NCBI RefSeq assembly: GCF_004342585.1
Contig: NZ_SLZQ01000005.1
Coordinates: forward strand, 248,001 to 312,000
Source: Paucimonas lemoignei
GTDB lineage: Bacteria > Pseudomonadota > Gammaproteobacteria > Burkholderiales > Burkholderiaceae_D
Direction of reading: 5' to 3'
DNA length: 64,000 bases
Translations under genes and position numbers: made by a program
In this document: positions 20,895-30,312 of the stretch, one piece after another
Layout: every line of letters starts with the position of its first letter
Position numbering within the stretch: the first letter of the stretch is position 1
The notes under the pieces: model-generated
Databases searched by the model: none
Seen by the model: the letters and a program-made list of their open reading frames with translations, nothing else
What the model was told of the DNA's origin: nothing

Positions 20895-20925
20895 AAAAAA
20901 GGCGCTCAATTCGAGCGCCTTTTTT
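20895..20925. terminator. Bidirectional terminator between rpoH and the SCO gene
   Basis: Stem GGCGCTC/GAGCGCC flanked by A and T runs. The T run reaches the first base of the SCO stop codon, so the two convergent transcripts share it. Confidence 0.9.
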
Positions 20926-21560
20926 CATTTGCCGGCCAATAGCAACTTCAGATCGTGCACGATCGGCTCCGTCCCCTGGCCATGGCGGACAAACAGGCGG
21001 ATGCGCCCCTGCGGATCGAACACGTAGCTGCCGGCAGTATGGTCAACCGAATAACTGCCTGGTTCCTTGCCCGGCACCTTTTGATAGAACACGCGAAATT
21101 CCTTGGCAACCTTTTCAATGGCAGCCTTGTCGCCGGTCAGGCCGATAAAACTGGGATGAAATGCCGGCACATACTTGGCCAGCAATTCCGGCGTATCGCG
21201 TTCAGGGTCGACCGTGATGAACAGGACTTGCACCTTGTCGGCCTGTGGACCGAGTTCCTGCATCACGTTGGCCATTTCTCCCAGCGTGGTCGGGCAGACA
21301 TCGGGGCAATGCGTAAAGCCGAAGAAGACGAGGACGGCCTTACCCTTGAAGTCAGCCAGCGTGCGCGGCTTGCCATTGTGGTCAGTCAGGGCGAAATCGC
21401 GCGCGTATCCCAGGCCGGTCACGTCTGTATTCTTGAAAGCGCTATCGGCCGGAGAGAGCAGCATGCTGCCGTTGCTTTCAGATTCACCGGAGGACTTGTC
21501 GCTGCAACCTGCCAGCCACAGCGAAGCCGCCAGCATCAATGCGAAGGGAAGAAGGCGCAT
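20925..21560 (-). CDS. SCO1/SenC-family copper chaperone lipoprotein
   Basis: Delivers copper to, or reduces, the CuA site of cytochrome oxidase. The 211-residue product has a lipoprotein signal (LWLAGC, Cys19), the copper-binding CPDVC motif (C85, C89) in a thioredoxin fold, and the conserved distal His (H174, VDHTAGSYVF). It is the last gene of the ctaA/ctaB side of the oxidase cluster. Confidence 0.95.
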   Translation of the reverse strand: MRLLPFALMLAASLWLAGCSDKSSGESESNGSMLLSPADSAFKNTDVTGLGYARDFALTDHNGKPRTLADFKGKAVLVFFGFTHCPDVCPTTLGEMANVMQELGPQADKVQVLFITVDPERDTPELLAKYVPAFHPSFIGLTGDKAAIEKVAKEFRVFYQKVPGKEPGSYSVDHTAGSYVFDPQGRIRLFVRHGQGTEPIVHDLKLLLAGK

Positions 21561-21562
21561 GG

Positions 21563-22447
21563 TCAGATCGTCCAGTAATGGTCCAGCAACAGCGCGGCAA
21601 ACAGCAGCGACAGATAGATAATCGAGTAAGCGAAGGCCTTACGGGCGATCAGATCGGTGTAATGCCGATAGATCCGCCAGGAATACCAGAGGAACACCGC
21701 ACCCAGCACGACGGCGCTGATCAGGTAAATCAGGCCGCTCATGCGCACCGCGTAGGGCAGCATGGTGGTCGCCACCAGCGCAATCGTGTACAGAAAAATA
21801 TGGAATTGGGTGAATTTCAAGCCATGCGTAATCGGCAGCATCGGCAAACCGGACTTGGCATAGTCGTCACGCCGGTACAGCGCCAGCGCCCAGAAATGCG
21901 GCGGTGTCCAGATAAAGATGATCAGCACCAGGATCCAGGCCTGCATCGGCACGTCATTGGCGATGGCGGCCCAGCCCAGTGCCGGCGGCATCGCCCCCGA
22001 CAGACCACCGATGACGATGTTTTGCGGCGTCGCGGGCTTGAGCAGCATAGTATAGATGACGGCATAACCGACGAAGGTGGCGAAGGTCAGCCACATGGTC
22101 AGCGGATTGACCAGGCTGTAGAGCACCCACATGCCGGCACCGCCGATCAGTCCCGAAAACAGCAGCGTCTGGGCTGGCGTAATTTCACCGCGGGCCAACG
22201 GCCGGCGCGCGGTGCGTGCCATCTTGGCATCGATGCTACGCTCGACCAGGCAATTGACGGCGAATGCCGCGCCGGCCAGCAGCCAGATGCCGATGGTCGC
22301 CGCCACGACGACTCGCCAGTCGGGCAAATCAGGGCTTGCCAGGAACATGCCGATGACGGCGCAAAACACGGCCAGTTGCGTCACGCGCGGCTTGGTCAAT
22401 GCCCAGTATTGGGCAACGCGGTTGGAAGACAAGGTCAAGGTAGTCAT
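21563..22447 (-). CDS. ctaB: Protoheme IX farnesyltransferase (heme O synthase)
   Basis: Converts heme B to heme O for oxidase maturation. A multi-spanning UbiA-family prenyltransferase; the first Asp-rich region is [20 protein letters not shown]. The second loop is before [20 protein letters not shown]. About nine hydrophobic segments are seen. ATG is used here; an in-frame GTG nine bases upstream is an alternative, and neither has a strong RBS. It lies between ctaA and the SCO gene. Confidence 0.96.
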   Translation of the reverse strand: MTTLTLSSNRVAQYWALTKPRVTQLAVFCAVIGMFLASPDLPDWRVVVAATIGIWLLAGAAFAVNCLVERSIDAKMARTARRPLARGEITPAQTLLFSGLIGGAGMWVLYSLVNPLTMWLTFATFVGYAVIYTMLLKPATPQNIVIGGLSGAMPPALGWAAIANDVPMQAWILVLIIFIWTPPHFWALALYRRDDYAKSGLPMLPITHGLKFTQFHIFLYTIALVATTMLPYAVRMSGLIYLISAVVLGAVFLWYSWRIYRHYTDLIARKAFAYSIIYLSLLFAALLLDHYWTI

Positions 22448-22508
22448 AGCATTCACTTACATAGCCGGCGCGAGGATATCAGCCGGAGTTCGGCCCGATT
22501 TGTCCGCT

Positions 22509-23636
22509 TCACGCCGCAGAAAGGCTGGCCGATACATGATCGACCTTGCGCGAAACGGCTGCCAAGCCAGCCTTGTAGTTTAACATGGTCAAGAGGAGCA
22601 CCAGCAAAGCGGCACAGCCATTGTGCGCCACTGCCAGCGCTAGCGGCCAATTGAGATAAACCGTTGAAACGCCGATAAGGATCTGCAAAACCAGGGCTGC
22701 AAGCAGCCAGGTGCCGGTCTTGCGCAATCCCGCCACTTTCATCACGCGCCAGGCGACCCAGCCGACCATGGCCGTCACCACGAGGGCAAAGACCCGGTGC
22801 GTCCAATGTATGGCCGTCAGCGCCGGAAAAGGCAAAAAGTCGCCGTCGGCAGTTTTGCCCAGATGGCGCCAGAGCGTAAAGCCATTATTGAAATCCATCT
22901 CGGGCAGCCAGACACCGTGACAGGTAGGTAAGTCGCTGCAAGCAAGTGCAGCATAGTTAGTGCTCACCCAGCCTCCCAGCGCAATTTGGCAGAACAATAC
23001 TGCCAGCGCTACGGCGGCAGGCAGCCGCAGACTGCGCGCCGCCAAATCAACCGGCGCATGCGGGCTTTGTCGCGCGGCCAGCCATGCCAGCAAGGCCAGC
23101 AAGCCCATGCCAAGCAGCAGATGAATCGTCACGATCACCGGTTGCAGTTTCATGGTCACGGTCCAGGCGCCAAACGCCCCCTGCAGACAGACAAATGCCA
23201 GCAAAAAGCTCGGCAGCCAGGGTGAAGATGTGGCGGGAATGGCGACCTGCATCTTGCGCGCCCTCATCCAGTTGCGCCAGGCCACTGCCATCAGCGCGAT
23301 GATCAGCACGCCCACGCCCATGGCCAGGTAGCGGTGGATCATCTCAATCCATGCCTTGGCTACCGTGACGGGCCCGTTCGGCATGGCCGCCTCGGCCTCG
23401 CTGATTTGCGCATGGGCCTGCAGCGGATTGGCATGGCCATAACAGCCAGGCCAGTCAGGGCACCCCAGGCCGGAATCGGTCAGGCGAGTGAAGGCGCCGA
23501 ACATGATCAGGTCGAAAGTCAAAAACAAGGTCACCCAGGCCAGCTTTCGATACTTGTTGTCGTCGCGGGAAGCCCAGACTGCCGACAGCGCCAGCAGCGC
23601 CACCAGCAAACCTTTGATCGCGAGTTGAATCAGCAT
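22509..23636 (-). CDS. ctaA: Heme A synthase (COX15/CtaA)
   Basis: Oxidises heme O to heme A. The 375-residue membrane protein has eight or so hydrophobic segments and the conserved regions GAFTRLTDSGLGCPDWPGCYG and EMIHRYLAMGVG near the N-terminus. The C-terminal half repeats the pattern (ALACSDLPTCHG and AIHWTHRVFALVV), giving paired His ligands. It precedes ctaB. Confidence 0.96.
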   Translation of the reverse strand: MLIQLAIKGLLVALLALSAVWASRDDNKYRKLAWVTLFLTFDLIMFGAFTRLTDSGLGCPDWPGCYGHANPLQAHAQISEAEAAMPNGPVTVAKAWIEMIHRYLAMGVGVLIIALMAVAWRNWMRARKMQVAIPATSSPWLPSFLLAFVCLQGAFGAWTVTMKLQPVIVTIHLLLGMGLLALLAWLAARQSPHAPVDLAARSLRLPAAVALAVLFCQIALGGWVSTNYAALACSDLPTCHGVWLPEMDFNNGFTLWRHLGKTADGDFLPFPALTAIHWTHRVFALVVTAMVGWVAWRVMKVAGLRKTGTWLLAALVLQILIGVSTVYLNWPLALAVAHNGCAALLVLLLTMLNYKAGLAAVSRKVDHVSASLSAA

Positions 23637-23664
23637 TGATATATTCCTGTCATTGCCAAGAGAG

Positions 23665-24258
23665 CTAGCCGATGCTCGAGGCCTTCAGCAATCGTCCCAA
23701 GTCTTTCTTGATACGGTTGGGGTCGGCATTCTTGGGGAAACGCATCATGAGGTTGCCCAGCGGATCAATCATGTAGATATGATCGGCAACCGTGGCCCCC
23801 TTTTCAACAGGAAGCCAACCCTGCAAGGTCGCCTGCGGCACGCGCAGCATGCGGGTACCGTCATATTCGCGCATGAGGACCGTGTCGAGCGGTTCGTTAT
23901 CCGTGATGAGCCAGACGCGCTCAACGCGATCGCGCTCCTTGCCCTGCGCGATACGCAGTTGCCGCATATCGTACAGCTTCTTTTGACAAGCCTGTTCGCA
24001 ATTTCCCGAATCGACCTGCAGCATGAGCCACTTGCCCTTGTAGGCATCCAGTTCGGTCGGCTTGCCGTCTAGCGCGACGCTACCCAGTCGCGGCATGGGA
24101 TGCTGTCGCGGGTCCAGCAAGGTGCCGTAATTGGTGCGTGAACTCGGCTTGATGACGTAATAGGTGACATAGGAAAAAACCAGCGGCGATGCACACACGG
24201 CGAGAATCGCCAGCATCTTCCATCGCCCCAGCCGCTTTTGCTTACTGTTTTGTTCCAC
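23665..24258 (-). CDS. Membrane-anchored thioredoxin-fold protein in the oxidase assembly cluster
   Basis: A 197-residue protein with one N-terminal membrane segment (MLAILAVCASPLVFSYVTYYVI), then a periplasmic SCO-like domain. It carries CEQAC (DSGNCEQACQKKLYDMRQLR) but lacks a clear SCO-type distal His in VADHIYMIDPLGNLMMRFP, which nonetheless has one His. The start is GTG, overlapping the SURF1 end by 17 bases. Homologues in this position occur in other Burkholderiales oxidase clusters, as I recall. A thiol/copper role in oxidase assembly is inference. Confidence 0.8.
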   Translation of the reverse strand: MEQNSKQKRLGRWKMLAILAVCASPLVFSYVTYYVIKPSSRTNYGTLLDPRQHPMPRLGSVALDGKPTELDAYKGKWLMLQVDSGNCEQACQKKLYDMRQLRIAQGKERDRVERVWLITDNEPLDTVLMREYDGTRMLRVPQATLQGWLPVEKGATVADHIYMIDPLGNLMMRFPKNADPNRIKKDLGRLLKASSIG

Positions 24259-24979
24259 GCCGAAATCCCGTTATAAGAAAGAATAATAGTGCCGCAGCAG
24301 CCAGCCCATACCACTGGAAGGCATAGGCGCGATGTTTTTCCGCGCCCAGCGATGGACGCGGCCAGTCGCGGACCAGGCCATCGTCGTATGCCGCGCCCTT
24401 GCTGTCCTGCTCCGCTTGTTCAATGAGAAATGGATACAACTTCAGGCCGCTGGCGGCGGCAAACTCTTCCGTAGTGACATTTTGTACAATCGCACCGGGC
24501 CGCAGGGGCGCCGCTTCGCCGAACTGATAGACGCGGGAAGCATGAAGGCGAACGCTGCCTTCGATTTCCACCTCGCCCGTCGGCGTGCGCGTTATCGGCA
24601 GGCGCGCACGATCATACGGATCGCGTGGCAACCAGCCGCGGGCCACCAGCACCACCGTGTCGCTGCCGGCGATCCGGAATGGCATGAGCAGATGAAAACC
24701 GGCCCGCCGCTCGTACGGCCGGTTATCGAGATATACCGGCCAGTCGCCGACAAATCTGCCCTTGACTCGTACGCGGCGAAATTCCAGATCTCGAAGATCA
24801 GGCAGGCTCGCGGTACCGAGCTCGATTGTCGGCTGCTTGGCCCGCGCTTGCAGTGATGCTTCGATTGCTTCCTTTTCCAGGGCCCGCCTGGATTGCCAAT
24901 TGCCGAGCGCGATGCCAATGGCAACGGCAATAACGGCAGCAATAAAAGGAATCCAACTGAAGCGGAATCTGAATGGCAT
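24242..24979 (-). CDS. SURF1-family oxidase assembly protein
   Basis: Assists heme a insertion into subunit I. The 245-residue protein has N- and C-terminal membrane segments (FIAAVIAVAIGIALGNWQ and FQWYGLAAAALLFFLITG). It also has the SURF1 motifs RRVRVKGRFVGDWPVYLDNR and VVLVARGWLPRD. The start MPFRFRFSW is chosen; an upstream TTG would run close to the divergent gene. It is head-to-head with the small DUF2909 gene. Confidence 0.93.
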   Translation of the reverse strand: MPFRFRFSWIPFIAAVIAVAIGIALGNWQSRRALEKEAIEASLQARAKQPTIELGTASLPDLRDLEFRRVRVKGRFVGDWPVYLDNRPYERRAGFHLLMPFRIAGSDTVVLVARGWLPRDPYDRARLPITRTPTGEVEIEGSVRLHASRVYQFGEAAPLRPGAIVQNVTTEEFAAASGLKLYPFLIEQAEQDSKGAAYDDGLVRDWPRPSLGAEKHRAYAFQWYGLAAAALLFFLITGFRRGTKQ

Positions 24980-25056
24980 TACAATGTCAACTTTACAAAC
25001 ACCAGCCCTGAAATGCGGGCCTATTCTAGCAAGCACCCGGCTTGCGTGCAGCCATC

Positions 25057-25257
25057 ATGAAAATCGTTGTCGCTATTGCTTTTATCCTGATTCTTGGCAG
25101 CCTTGGTTCGGCCCTGGTTTTCCTGATGCGCGACAAGGGCAGGAGCAACCGCACGGTCAAGGCGCTGGCGCTGCGTGTCGGTTTTTCGATCACGCTGTTC
25201 ATCCTGATCCTGGTCGCTCATCACCTAGGCTGGATCCAGCCGACCGGCTTGCGCTGA
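25057..25257 (+). CDS. Twin transmembrane protein, DUF2909 family
   Basis: A 66-residue protein of two hydrophobic helices (IVVAIAFILILGSLGSALVFLM and FSITLFILILVAHHLGW) joined by a short basic loop RDKGRSNRTVKAL. It is the only plus-strand gene inside the oxidase cluster. It is divergent from SURF1 by 77 bp and convergent with ctaE across a terminator. Family members are usually found in this position; the function is unknown, and an assembly or stability role is a guess from context. Confidence 0.85.
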   Translation: MKIVVAIAFILILGSLGSALVFLMRDKGRSNRTVKALALRVGFSITLFILILVAHHLGWIQPTGLR

Positions 25258-25273
25258 TAGGTCTACCGGCAGT

Positions 25274-25303
25274 AAAAAAGCCGCACCGAAGTGCGGCTTT
25301 TTT
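25274..25303. terminator. Bidirectional terminator between DUF2909 and ctaE
   Basis: Stem GCCGCAC/GTGCGGC with loop CGAA, flanked by six A and six T. It serves the DUF2909 transcript and the upper oxidase operon. Confidence 0.92.
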
Positions 25304-25352
25304 GTTTTGCGGCTCGGGGCAGCAGCATCATTTTGCTGCCCTTGACCAGGCA

Positions 25353-26213
25353 TTACAGCCAGTACACCACGACGTACAGGCCGAGCCAGACCACGTCAAC
25401 GAAGTGCCAGTACCATGCGGCGCCTTCGAATGCGAAGTGATTGTCAGGGGTGAAATGCCCCTTGAGCACCCGGTACAAGACCACGGACAGCATGATCGCG
25501 CCGACGGTCACATGGAAACCGTGGAAGCCGGTCAGCATGAAGAAGGTCGAGCCATAGATGCCCGAAGTAAGCTTCAGGTTCAGTTCGCTGTAGGCATGCA
25601 TGTATTCATAAACCTGGAAGCCCATGAAGACTGCGCCCAGGAAAATGGTGGCGAACAGCCAGAAAGCGGTTTTGCTACGGTGACCGGCACGGATGGCATG
25701 GTGGGCAATGGTCAGGGTAACGCCCGAAGTCAGCAACAGCGCGGTGTTAATCGTCGGCACCCAGAACGGGCCCATGGTCGTGAACGGTTCGACGATACCT
25801 GCAGGACCGATATTGCCCCAGTGCGCGGCAAAATCCGGCCACAGGAGCTTGTTATCCAGATCGGCCAGCCATGGCATGGACACGGTGCGTGCATAAAATA
25901 GGGCGCCGAAGAATGCGGCAAAGAACATCACTTCGGAGAAGATGAACCAGCTCATGCTCCAGCGGTAGGAGTTATCGATGCGCGCGCTGTACAGGCCACC
26001 TTCGGATTCCTTGATGGCGTCACCAAACCAGAAATACAACACCAGCAATACCGCCAGAATGCCAGCGATATTGACGTAAGGCCCCCAGCTGATGCCATTG
26101 ACCCAGGCCGATGCGCCGATCATGGTTACCAGCAGGGATATGCCGGCAAAGATCGGCCAGCCGGATGGGCCTGGCACGAAATAATAAGGCGCCTTAGTGT
26201 TTTGAGAAGCCAT
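25353..26213 (-). CDS. ctaE: Cytochrome c oxidase subunit III
   Basis: Seven-helix subunit III, 286 residues. Conserved regions are YYFVPGPSGWPI, the WSMSWFIFSEVMFFAAFFGALFY helix with its Glu, LTSGIYGSTFFMLTGFHGFHVTVG, and the C-terminal AWYWHFVDVVWLGLYVVVYW. The ATG of MASQNTK is chosen because GGGAG sits six bases upstream. Confidence 0.97.
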   Translation of the reverse strand: MASQNTKAPYYFVPGPSGWPIFAGISLLVTMIGASAWVNGISWGPYVNIAGILAVLLVLYFWFGDAIKESEGGLYSARIDNSYRWSMSWFIFSEVMFFAAFFGALFYARTVSMPWLADLDNKLLWPDFAAHWGNIGPAGIVEPFTTMGPFWVPTINTALLLTSGVTLTIAHHAIRAGHRSKTAFWLFATIFLGAVFMGFQVYEYMHAYSELNLKLTSGIYGSTFFMLTGFHGFHVTVGAIMLSVVLYRVLKGHFTPDNHFAFEGAAWYWHFVDVVWLGLYVVVYWL

Positions 26214-26240
26214 CTCCATCTCCCAATTCAAATCAAATTA

Positions 26241-26456
26241 TTAACTTGCCACGACGCTTTTTACTATTAACAACAGCGTCACAATAAAAATTACCGCTGC
26301 AATCAGGCCGGCGATGATGACATGCACCGGATTGAGCTGCGATGTATCCTGTTCGTACCCGCTTTTCTTACGGACGCCGAAGAACGCCCACAGAATCGCT
26401 TTCATAGTGGCACCGAAGGACGCCTTGCGCTTCGATGCTTCTTTCAAATCCTGCAT
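26241..26456 (-). CDS. DUF2970-family small membrane protein
   Basis: A 71-residue protein with a soluble basic N-terminus (KEASKRKASFGATMKAILWAFFGVRKK) and one C-terminal membrane helix (VIIAGLIAAVIFIVTLLLIVK). It lies between ctaG and ctaE, as it does in other beta-proteobacterial oxidase operons. The function is unknown. Confidence 0.88.
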   Translation of the reverse strand: MQDLKEASKRKASFGATMKAILWAFFGVRKKSGYEQDTSQLNPVHVIIAGLIAAVIFIVTLLLIVKSVVAS

Positions 26457-26480
26457 GGCTACCGCCTTTCACCCAGCCTG

Positions 26481-27056
26481 TCAGCTGGATTTCTTCGCCG
26501 GGCCCGCTACTTCAAAGAAAGTGTACGACAAGGTGATCGTCCTTACATCCTTCGGCAAAGCAGGGTCGATGTAGAACACCACCGGCATCTGCTTGGCTTC
26601 GTTCGGCCCCAGCGTCTGCTGTTTGAAGCAAAAACATTCCAACTTCTTGAAATGCGCCCCCGCCTGCTGCGGCGCATAACTCGGAATCGCCTGCGCATCG
26701 ATCGGACGCGACTGCGTATTCACGACTTCGTACACGACCTGCGCCATCTCGCCGGGATGCACCTGCATGCTCGCCACCGTCGGACGGAAACGCCAGGGTC
26801 CCTGCGCATTGCCATCGAATTCGATGGTGATGGTGCGGCTCTTGTCGACCTGCGTATTGGCGACATCTTCCGCCGTCGCATTCATCGGCGTCAGCGTATT
26901 GATGCCGGTGATTTCGCAAATCTTCTTGTACACCGGAATCAGCGCATAGCCGAATCCGAACATCATGACCGCAACCACCAGCAGCTTGCCGAGCATCTGC
27001 GTATTCAGCTTGCGCGTCGGCTCCTGCTGTACATCCTTTTGCTCCGGGGTCTGCAT
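26481..27056 (-). CDS. ctaG: Cytochrome c oxidase assembly protein CtaG/Cox11
   Basis: Inserts copper into CuB of subunit I. The 191-residue protein has one N-terminal membrane segment and a periplasmic beta-barrel. The conserved copper motif is ECFCFKQQTL (CFCF). MPVVFYIDPALP and TLSYTFF follow. It begins one base after the stop of the 35-residue gene upstream. Confidence 0.96.
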   Translation of the reverse strand: MQTPEQKDVQQEPTRKLNTQMLGKLLVVAVMMFGFGYALIPVYKKICEITGINTLTPMNATAEDVANTQVDKSRTITIEFDGNAQGPWRFRPTVASMQVHPGEMAQVVYEVVNTQSRPIDAQAIPSYAPQQAGAHFKKLECFCFKQQTLGPNEAKQMPVVFYIDPALPKDVRTITLSYTFFEVAGPAKKSS

Positions 27057-27057
27057 A

Positions 27058-27165
27058 TCAGCTGAACCAGATCCGCTTGGCGATCACGCCAAGAAAAAAC
27101 ACCAGTGCAATCGATGCCAGAATCAGGGCAGTTTTCAGGTTTTCCGGCTTTTTTTGCTGCGACAT
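27058..27165 (-). CDS. 35-residue cytochrome oxidase small assembly protein
   Basis: A very small open frame between ctaD and ctaG. It encodes a Lys-rich N-terminus (MSQQKKPENLK), one hydrophobic helix (TALILASIALVFFLGVI) and a basic/aromatic tail (AKRIWFS). Its stop is one base from the ctaG ATG, so translational coupling is likely. Single-helix proteins of this size are annotated at this position in some Burkholderiales oxidase operons. No experimental role is known to me for this one. Confidence 0.8.
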   Translation of the reverse strand: MSQQKKPENLKTALILASIALVFFLGVIAKRIWFS

Positions 27166-27203
27166 GCGTCTTGGGCGGACTCAAGGCCCGCCCCCTTACT
27201 CAA

Positions 27204-28805
27204 TTACTTTACAGTCGGCGGCACTTCAAAGGTATGGAATGGAGCCGGGCTAGGCACGGTCCATTCCAGGCCTTCGGCGCCGTCCCATGGCTTGGCTTCA
27301 GCCGGCTTGCCGCCACGGATAGTCGGCAACACTACGGCGAACAGGAAGTACACCTGCGCCAGGCCGAAACCGAATGCACCGATGGAAGCCACCATGTTGA
27401 AGTCCGTGAACTGCGCCGGATAGTCGGCGTAGCGGCGCGGCATGCCGGCCAGACCCAGGAAGTGCATCGGGAAGAACGTGACGTTAAAGGTGATCAGCGA
27501 CAGCCAGAAATGAATCTTGCCGCGGGTTTCGTTATACATGTGGCCGGTCCACTTCGGCGCCCAGTAGTAGAAGCCGGCGAACAGGGCAAACAGCGAGCCT
27601 GCCACCAGCACGTAGTGGAAGTGCGCCACGACGTAGTAGGTGTCCTGCAACTGGATGTCGATCGGGGTCACGGCCAGGATCAGGCCGGTGAAGCCGCCGA
27701 TGGTGAACACGAAGATGAAGCCGACCGCGAACAGCATCGGCGTTTCAAACGTCATCGAGCCGCGCCACATGGTGGCGATCCAGTTGAACACCTTCACGCC
27801 GGTCGGAATCGCGATCAGCATGGTGGCGTACATGAAGAACAGCTGCGCTGTCACCGGCATGCCTGTGGTGAACATGTGGTGCGCCCAGACGATGAACGAC
27901 AGGATCGCAATCGACGAAGTGGCGTACACCATCGATGCATAGCCGAACAGCGGCTTGCGCGCGAAGGCCGGGACGATGTGCGAGACGATGCCGAAGGCCG
28001 GCAGAATCATGATGTACACCTCTGGATGGCCGAAGAACCAGAAGATATGCTGGTACATGACCGGGTCGCCGCCGCCTGCCGCGTTAAAGAACGAGGTGCC
28101 GAAGTGACGGTCGGTCAGGGTCATGGTGATGGCGCCGGCCAGCACGGGCATGACGGCGATCAGCAGGTAGGCGGTGATCAGCCAGGTCCAGCAGAACATC
28201 GGCATCTTCATCAGGGTCATGCCGGGAGCACGCATGTTGAGGATGGTGACGATGATGTTGATCGCGCCCATGATGGACGAGGCGCCCATGATGTGCATGG
28301 CGAAAATACCCATGTCCATGCCGATGCCCATCTGGGTCGACAGCGGCGCATACAGCGTCCAGCCGGCGGCGGTGGCGCCACCCGGCACCAGGAAGGAGGC
28401 GGCCAGCAGGATCGCGGCCGGCGGCAGCAGCCAGAACGAGAAGTTGTTCATGCGGGCAAACGCCATGTCGGATGCGCCGATCTGCAGCGGAATCATCCAG
28501 TTGGCAAAGCCGACGAAGGCCGGCATGATCGCGCCGAACACCATGATCAAGCCATGCATGGTAGTCAGCTGGTTGAAGAATTCCGGCTGCATCAACTGCA
28601 GGCCAGGCTGGAACAGTTCGGAACGGATGCCCAGCGCCAGCACGCCGCCCGACAGCAGCATGATGAACGAGAACCACATGTACAGCGTGCCGATGTCCTT
28701 GTGGTTGGTGGCGAAGAGCCAGCGGCGCCAGCCATGCGGGTGGTCGTGCGCGTGATCGTGGCCGTGATCGTGGCCGTGTGCGTGATCGTGTGCAATAGAA
28801 CTCAT
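27204..28805 (-). CDS. ctaD: Cytochrome c oxidase subunit I
   Basis: Catalytic heme-copper subunit, 533 residues, about 12 helices. Heme and CuB ligand regions are [32 protein letters not shown] (the His-Pro-Glu-Val-Tyr His-Tyr pair) and the VAHFHYVL di-His region. The N-terminus carries a 24-residue His-Asp-Gly-rich extension with eight or so His before the first membrane segment (about 3-24), which is unusual and could bind metal. It follows ctaC by 21 bp. Confidence 0.98.
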   Translation of the reverse strand: MSSIAHDHAHGHDHGHDHAHDHPHGWRRWLFATNHKDIGTLYMWFSFIMLLSGGVLALGIRSELFQPGLQLMQPEFFNQLTTMHGLIMVFGAIMPAFVGFANWMIPLQIGASDMAFARMNNFSFWLLPPAAILLAASFLVPGGATAAGWTLYAPLSTQMGIGMDMGIFAMHIMGASSIMGAINIIVTILNMRAPGMTLMKMPMFCWTWLITAYLLIAVMPVLAGAITMTLTDRHFGTSFFNAAGGGDPVMYQHIFWFFGHPEVYIMILPAFGIVSHIVPAFARKPLFGYASMVYATSSIAILSFIVWAHHMFTTGMPVTAQLFFMYATMLIAIPTGVKVFNWIATMWRGSMTFETPMLFAVGFIFVFTIGGFTGLILAVTPIDIQLQDTYYVVAHFHYVLVAGSLFALFAGFYYWAPKWTGHMYNETRGKIHFWLSLITFNVTFFPMHFLGLAGMPRRYADYPAQFTDFNMVASIGAFGFGLAQVYFLFAVVLPTIRGGKPAEAKPWDGAEGLEWTVPSPAPFHTFEVPPTVK

Positions 28806-28826
28806 CTCAAACTCCTGATTTATTTA

Positions 28827-30002
28827 TTACTTGCGCGCAGCCACAACTTCAGCTGGTTGTACGATGTTTTCCTGGGCCTTGTTCGACCAGCTGTTGCGTG
28901 TATAGGTGATCACGGCAGCGATTTCGGTATCCGACAGAGCATTGAACGAAGGCATGGCGCCCGGGTAGACCGGCGTGTCACGTCCTTTCAATACGGTCGT
29001 AATTTGCTCGGCCCTCGGTCCATTGACCACTTTCGAGCCATCCAGTGCCGGGAAAGCACCCGGCAAGCCCTTGCCATTAGCCTGGTGGCAAGCCACGCAG
29101 TTGGCAGTGTAGACTTGTTCGCCGCGCTGCTTGAGTTCGTCGACAGTCCAGACCTTGTTGGGATCATCCGCCTTGGCAGCCATTTCCTTTTTCTTGCCAT
29201 CGACCCATGCGGTGTATTCGGCATCCGTCACGACCTTGACGACGATCGGCATGAAGGCATGGTCCTTGCCACAGAGTTCGACGCAGTTACCACGGTAAGT
29301 ACCGACTTTTTCGGCACGGAACCAGGTATCGCGCACGAAACCGGGAATCGCATCCTGCTTGACACCGAAAGCCGGGATGGTCCAGCCGTGGATGACGTCG
29401 TTGGCAGTGGTGACGATACGGATTTTCTTGTTAACCGGGACGACCACTTCATTGTCGACCTCGATCAGGTAATTGTCGTTCTTGACCTTGGCCGGATCCT
29501 GGTCGCGCGGAGTAGCCAGGTTGGAGAGGAAGGAAATGCCGGCGCCCTCACCTTTCAGGTAATCGTAGCCCCACTTCCATTGCATGCCGGTCGCCTTGAT
29601 GGTGATGTCGGCGTTCGACGTATCTTTCATGGCCACCACGGTCTTGGTCGCCGGCCATGCCATCAGGATAACGATGATGAAAGGCACCACCGTCCAGGCA
29701 ATTTCCACGGAAATGCTTTCATGGAAGGTCGCGGGCTTGTGGCCAAGCGACTTGCGGTGCTTGAAGATGGAATAGAACATCACGCCAAACACGGCGATGA
29801 AAATGCCCAGGCAAATCAGTAGCATCATGTTGTGCAGCGAACTGATTTCTTCGGCGATTCTCGTAACCGGCGCCTGCAGGTTCAGTTGGCGCACGGCCGG
29901 ACCACCTTGGCTGTCGCCGACGTTGACCGCCCAGGCCGGCATCGCGGCCGCCATGCCCAGTACATAAGGCATTAACGATTGAAGGCGCTTTGCATATTTC
30001 AT
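28827..30002 (-). CDS. ctaC: Cytochrome c oxidase subunit II fused to cytochrome c (caa3-like)
   Basis: A 391-residue subunit II. It has a signal peptide, two membrane helices, and the CuA domain with NCVELCGKDHAFMPIVV (Cys, Glu, Cys, His, Met ligands). A C-terminal cytochrome c domain has CVACH at the heme site and an axial Met in PGAMPSFNALSD. The fusion marks a caa3-type enzyme. It is the first gene of the oxidase operon, with a good sigma-70-like promoter about 190 bp upstream. Confidence 0.97.
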   Translation of the reverse strand: MKYAKRLQSLMPYVLGMAAAMPAWAVNVGDSQGGPAVRQLNLQAPVTRIAEEISSLHNMMLLICLGIFIAVFGVMFYSIFKHRKSLGHKPATFHESISVEIAWTVVPFIIVILMAWPATKTVVAMKDTSNADITIKATGMQWKWGYDYLKGEGAGISFLSNLATPRDQDPAKVKNDNYLIEVDNEVVVPVNKKIRIVTTANDVIHGWTIPAFGVKQDAIPGFVRDTWFRAEKVGTYRGNCVELCGKDHAFMPIVVKVVTDAEYTAWVDGKKKEMAAKADDPNKVWTVDELKQRGEQVYTANCVACHQANGKGLPGAFPALDGSKVVNGPRAEQITTVLKGRDTPVYPGAMPSFNALSDTEIAAVITYTRNSWSNKAQENIVQPAEVVAARK

Positions 30003-30312
30003 AGTTTCCTCAAAAGCCCAAAATTAGAATTTCGCTCTGTTTTTATTGCTGCACGGCACAACGGCACAATGAGACCTTCTTTTGCCACCAGTCGCGCCTT
30101 TGAATTTTTTCGTCCGCGTTTTTGCCTGTATTCACTAGCTTCTTGACAGGGCAAGCAGCACGCAAATCGGCCAGGATAAAGCCGAACGAGTATAAGGGGG
30201 AAATGGCAACATTATCAAGCAAAAATACATTTCTCAGCCACAATATTGTTCCCGAAAGCATTGACTTAAATCAACTTTTACCAGGGGCTGCGGCTGAGTG
30301 TGCCGGTTTTGG
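30003..30312 (-). promoter_or_regulatory. Leader and promoter region of the oxidase operon
   Basis: This 310-bp gap between the BioC-like gene and ctaC holds a minus-strand promoter candidate. It has TTGATA at 30213-30218 and TATACT at 30189-30194, with an 18-bp spacer. The predicted 5' untranslated leader is about 180 nt. A short plus-strand frame here has no RBS support. No recognisable riboswitch was found. Confidence 0.6.

Noticed and set aside
27105-29822. A 905-codon open frame on the plus strand antisense to ctaD and ctaC
   Set aside because: Low-complexity His/Arg/Gln-rich translation typical of the reverse of GC-rich coding DNA; ctaD and ctaC are beyond doubt.
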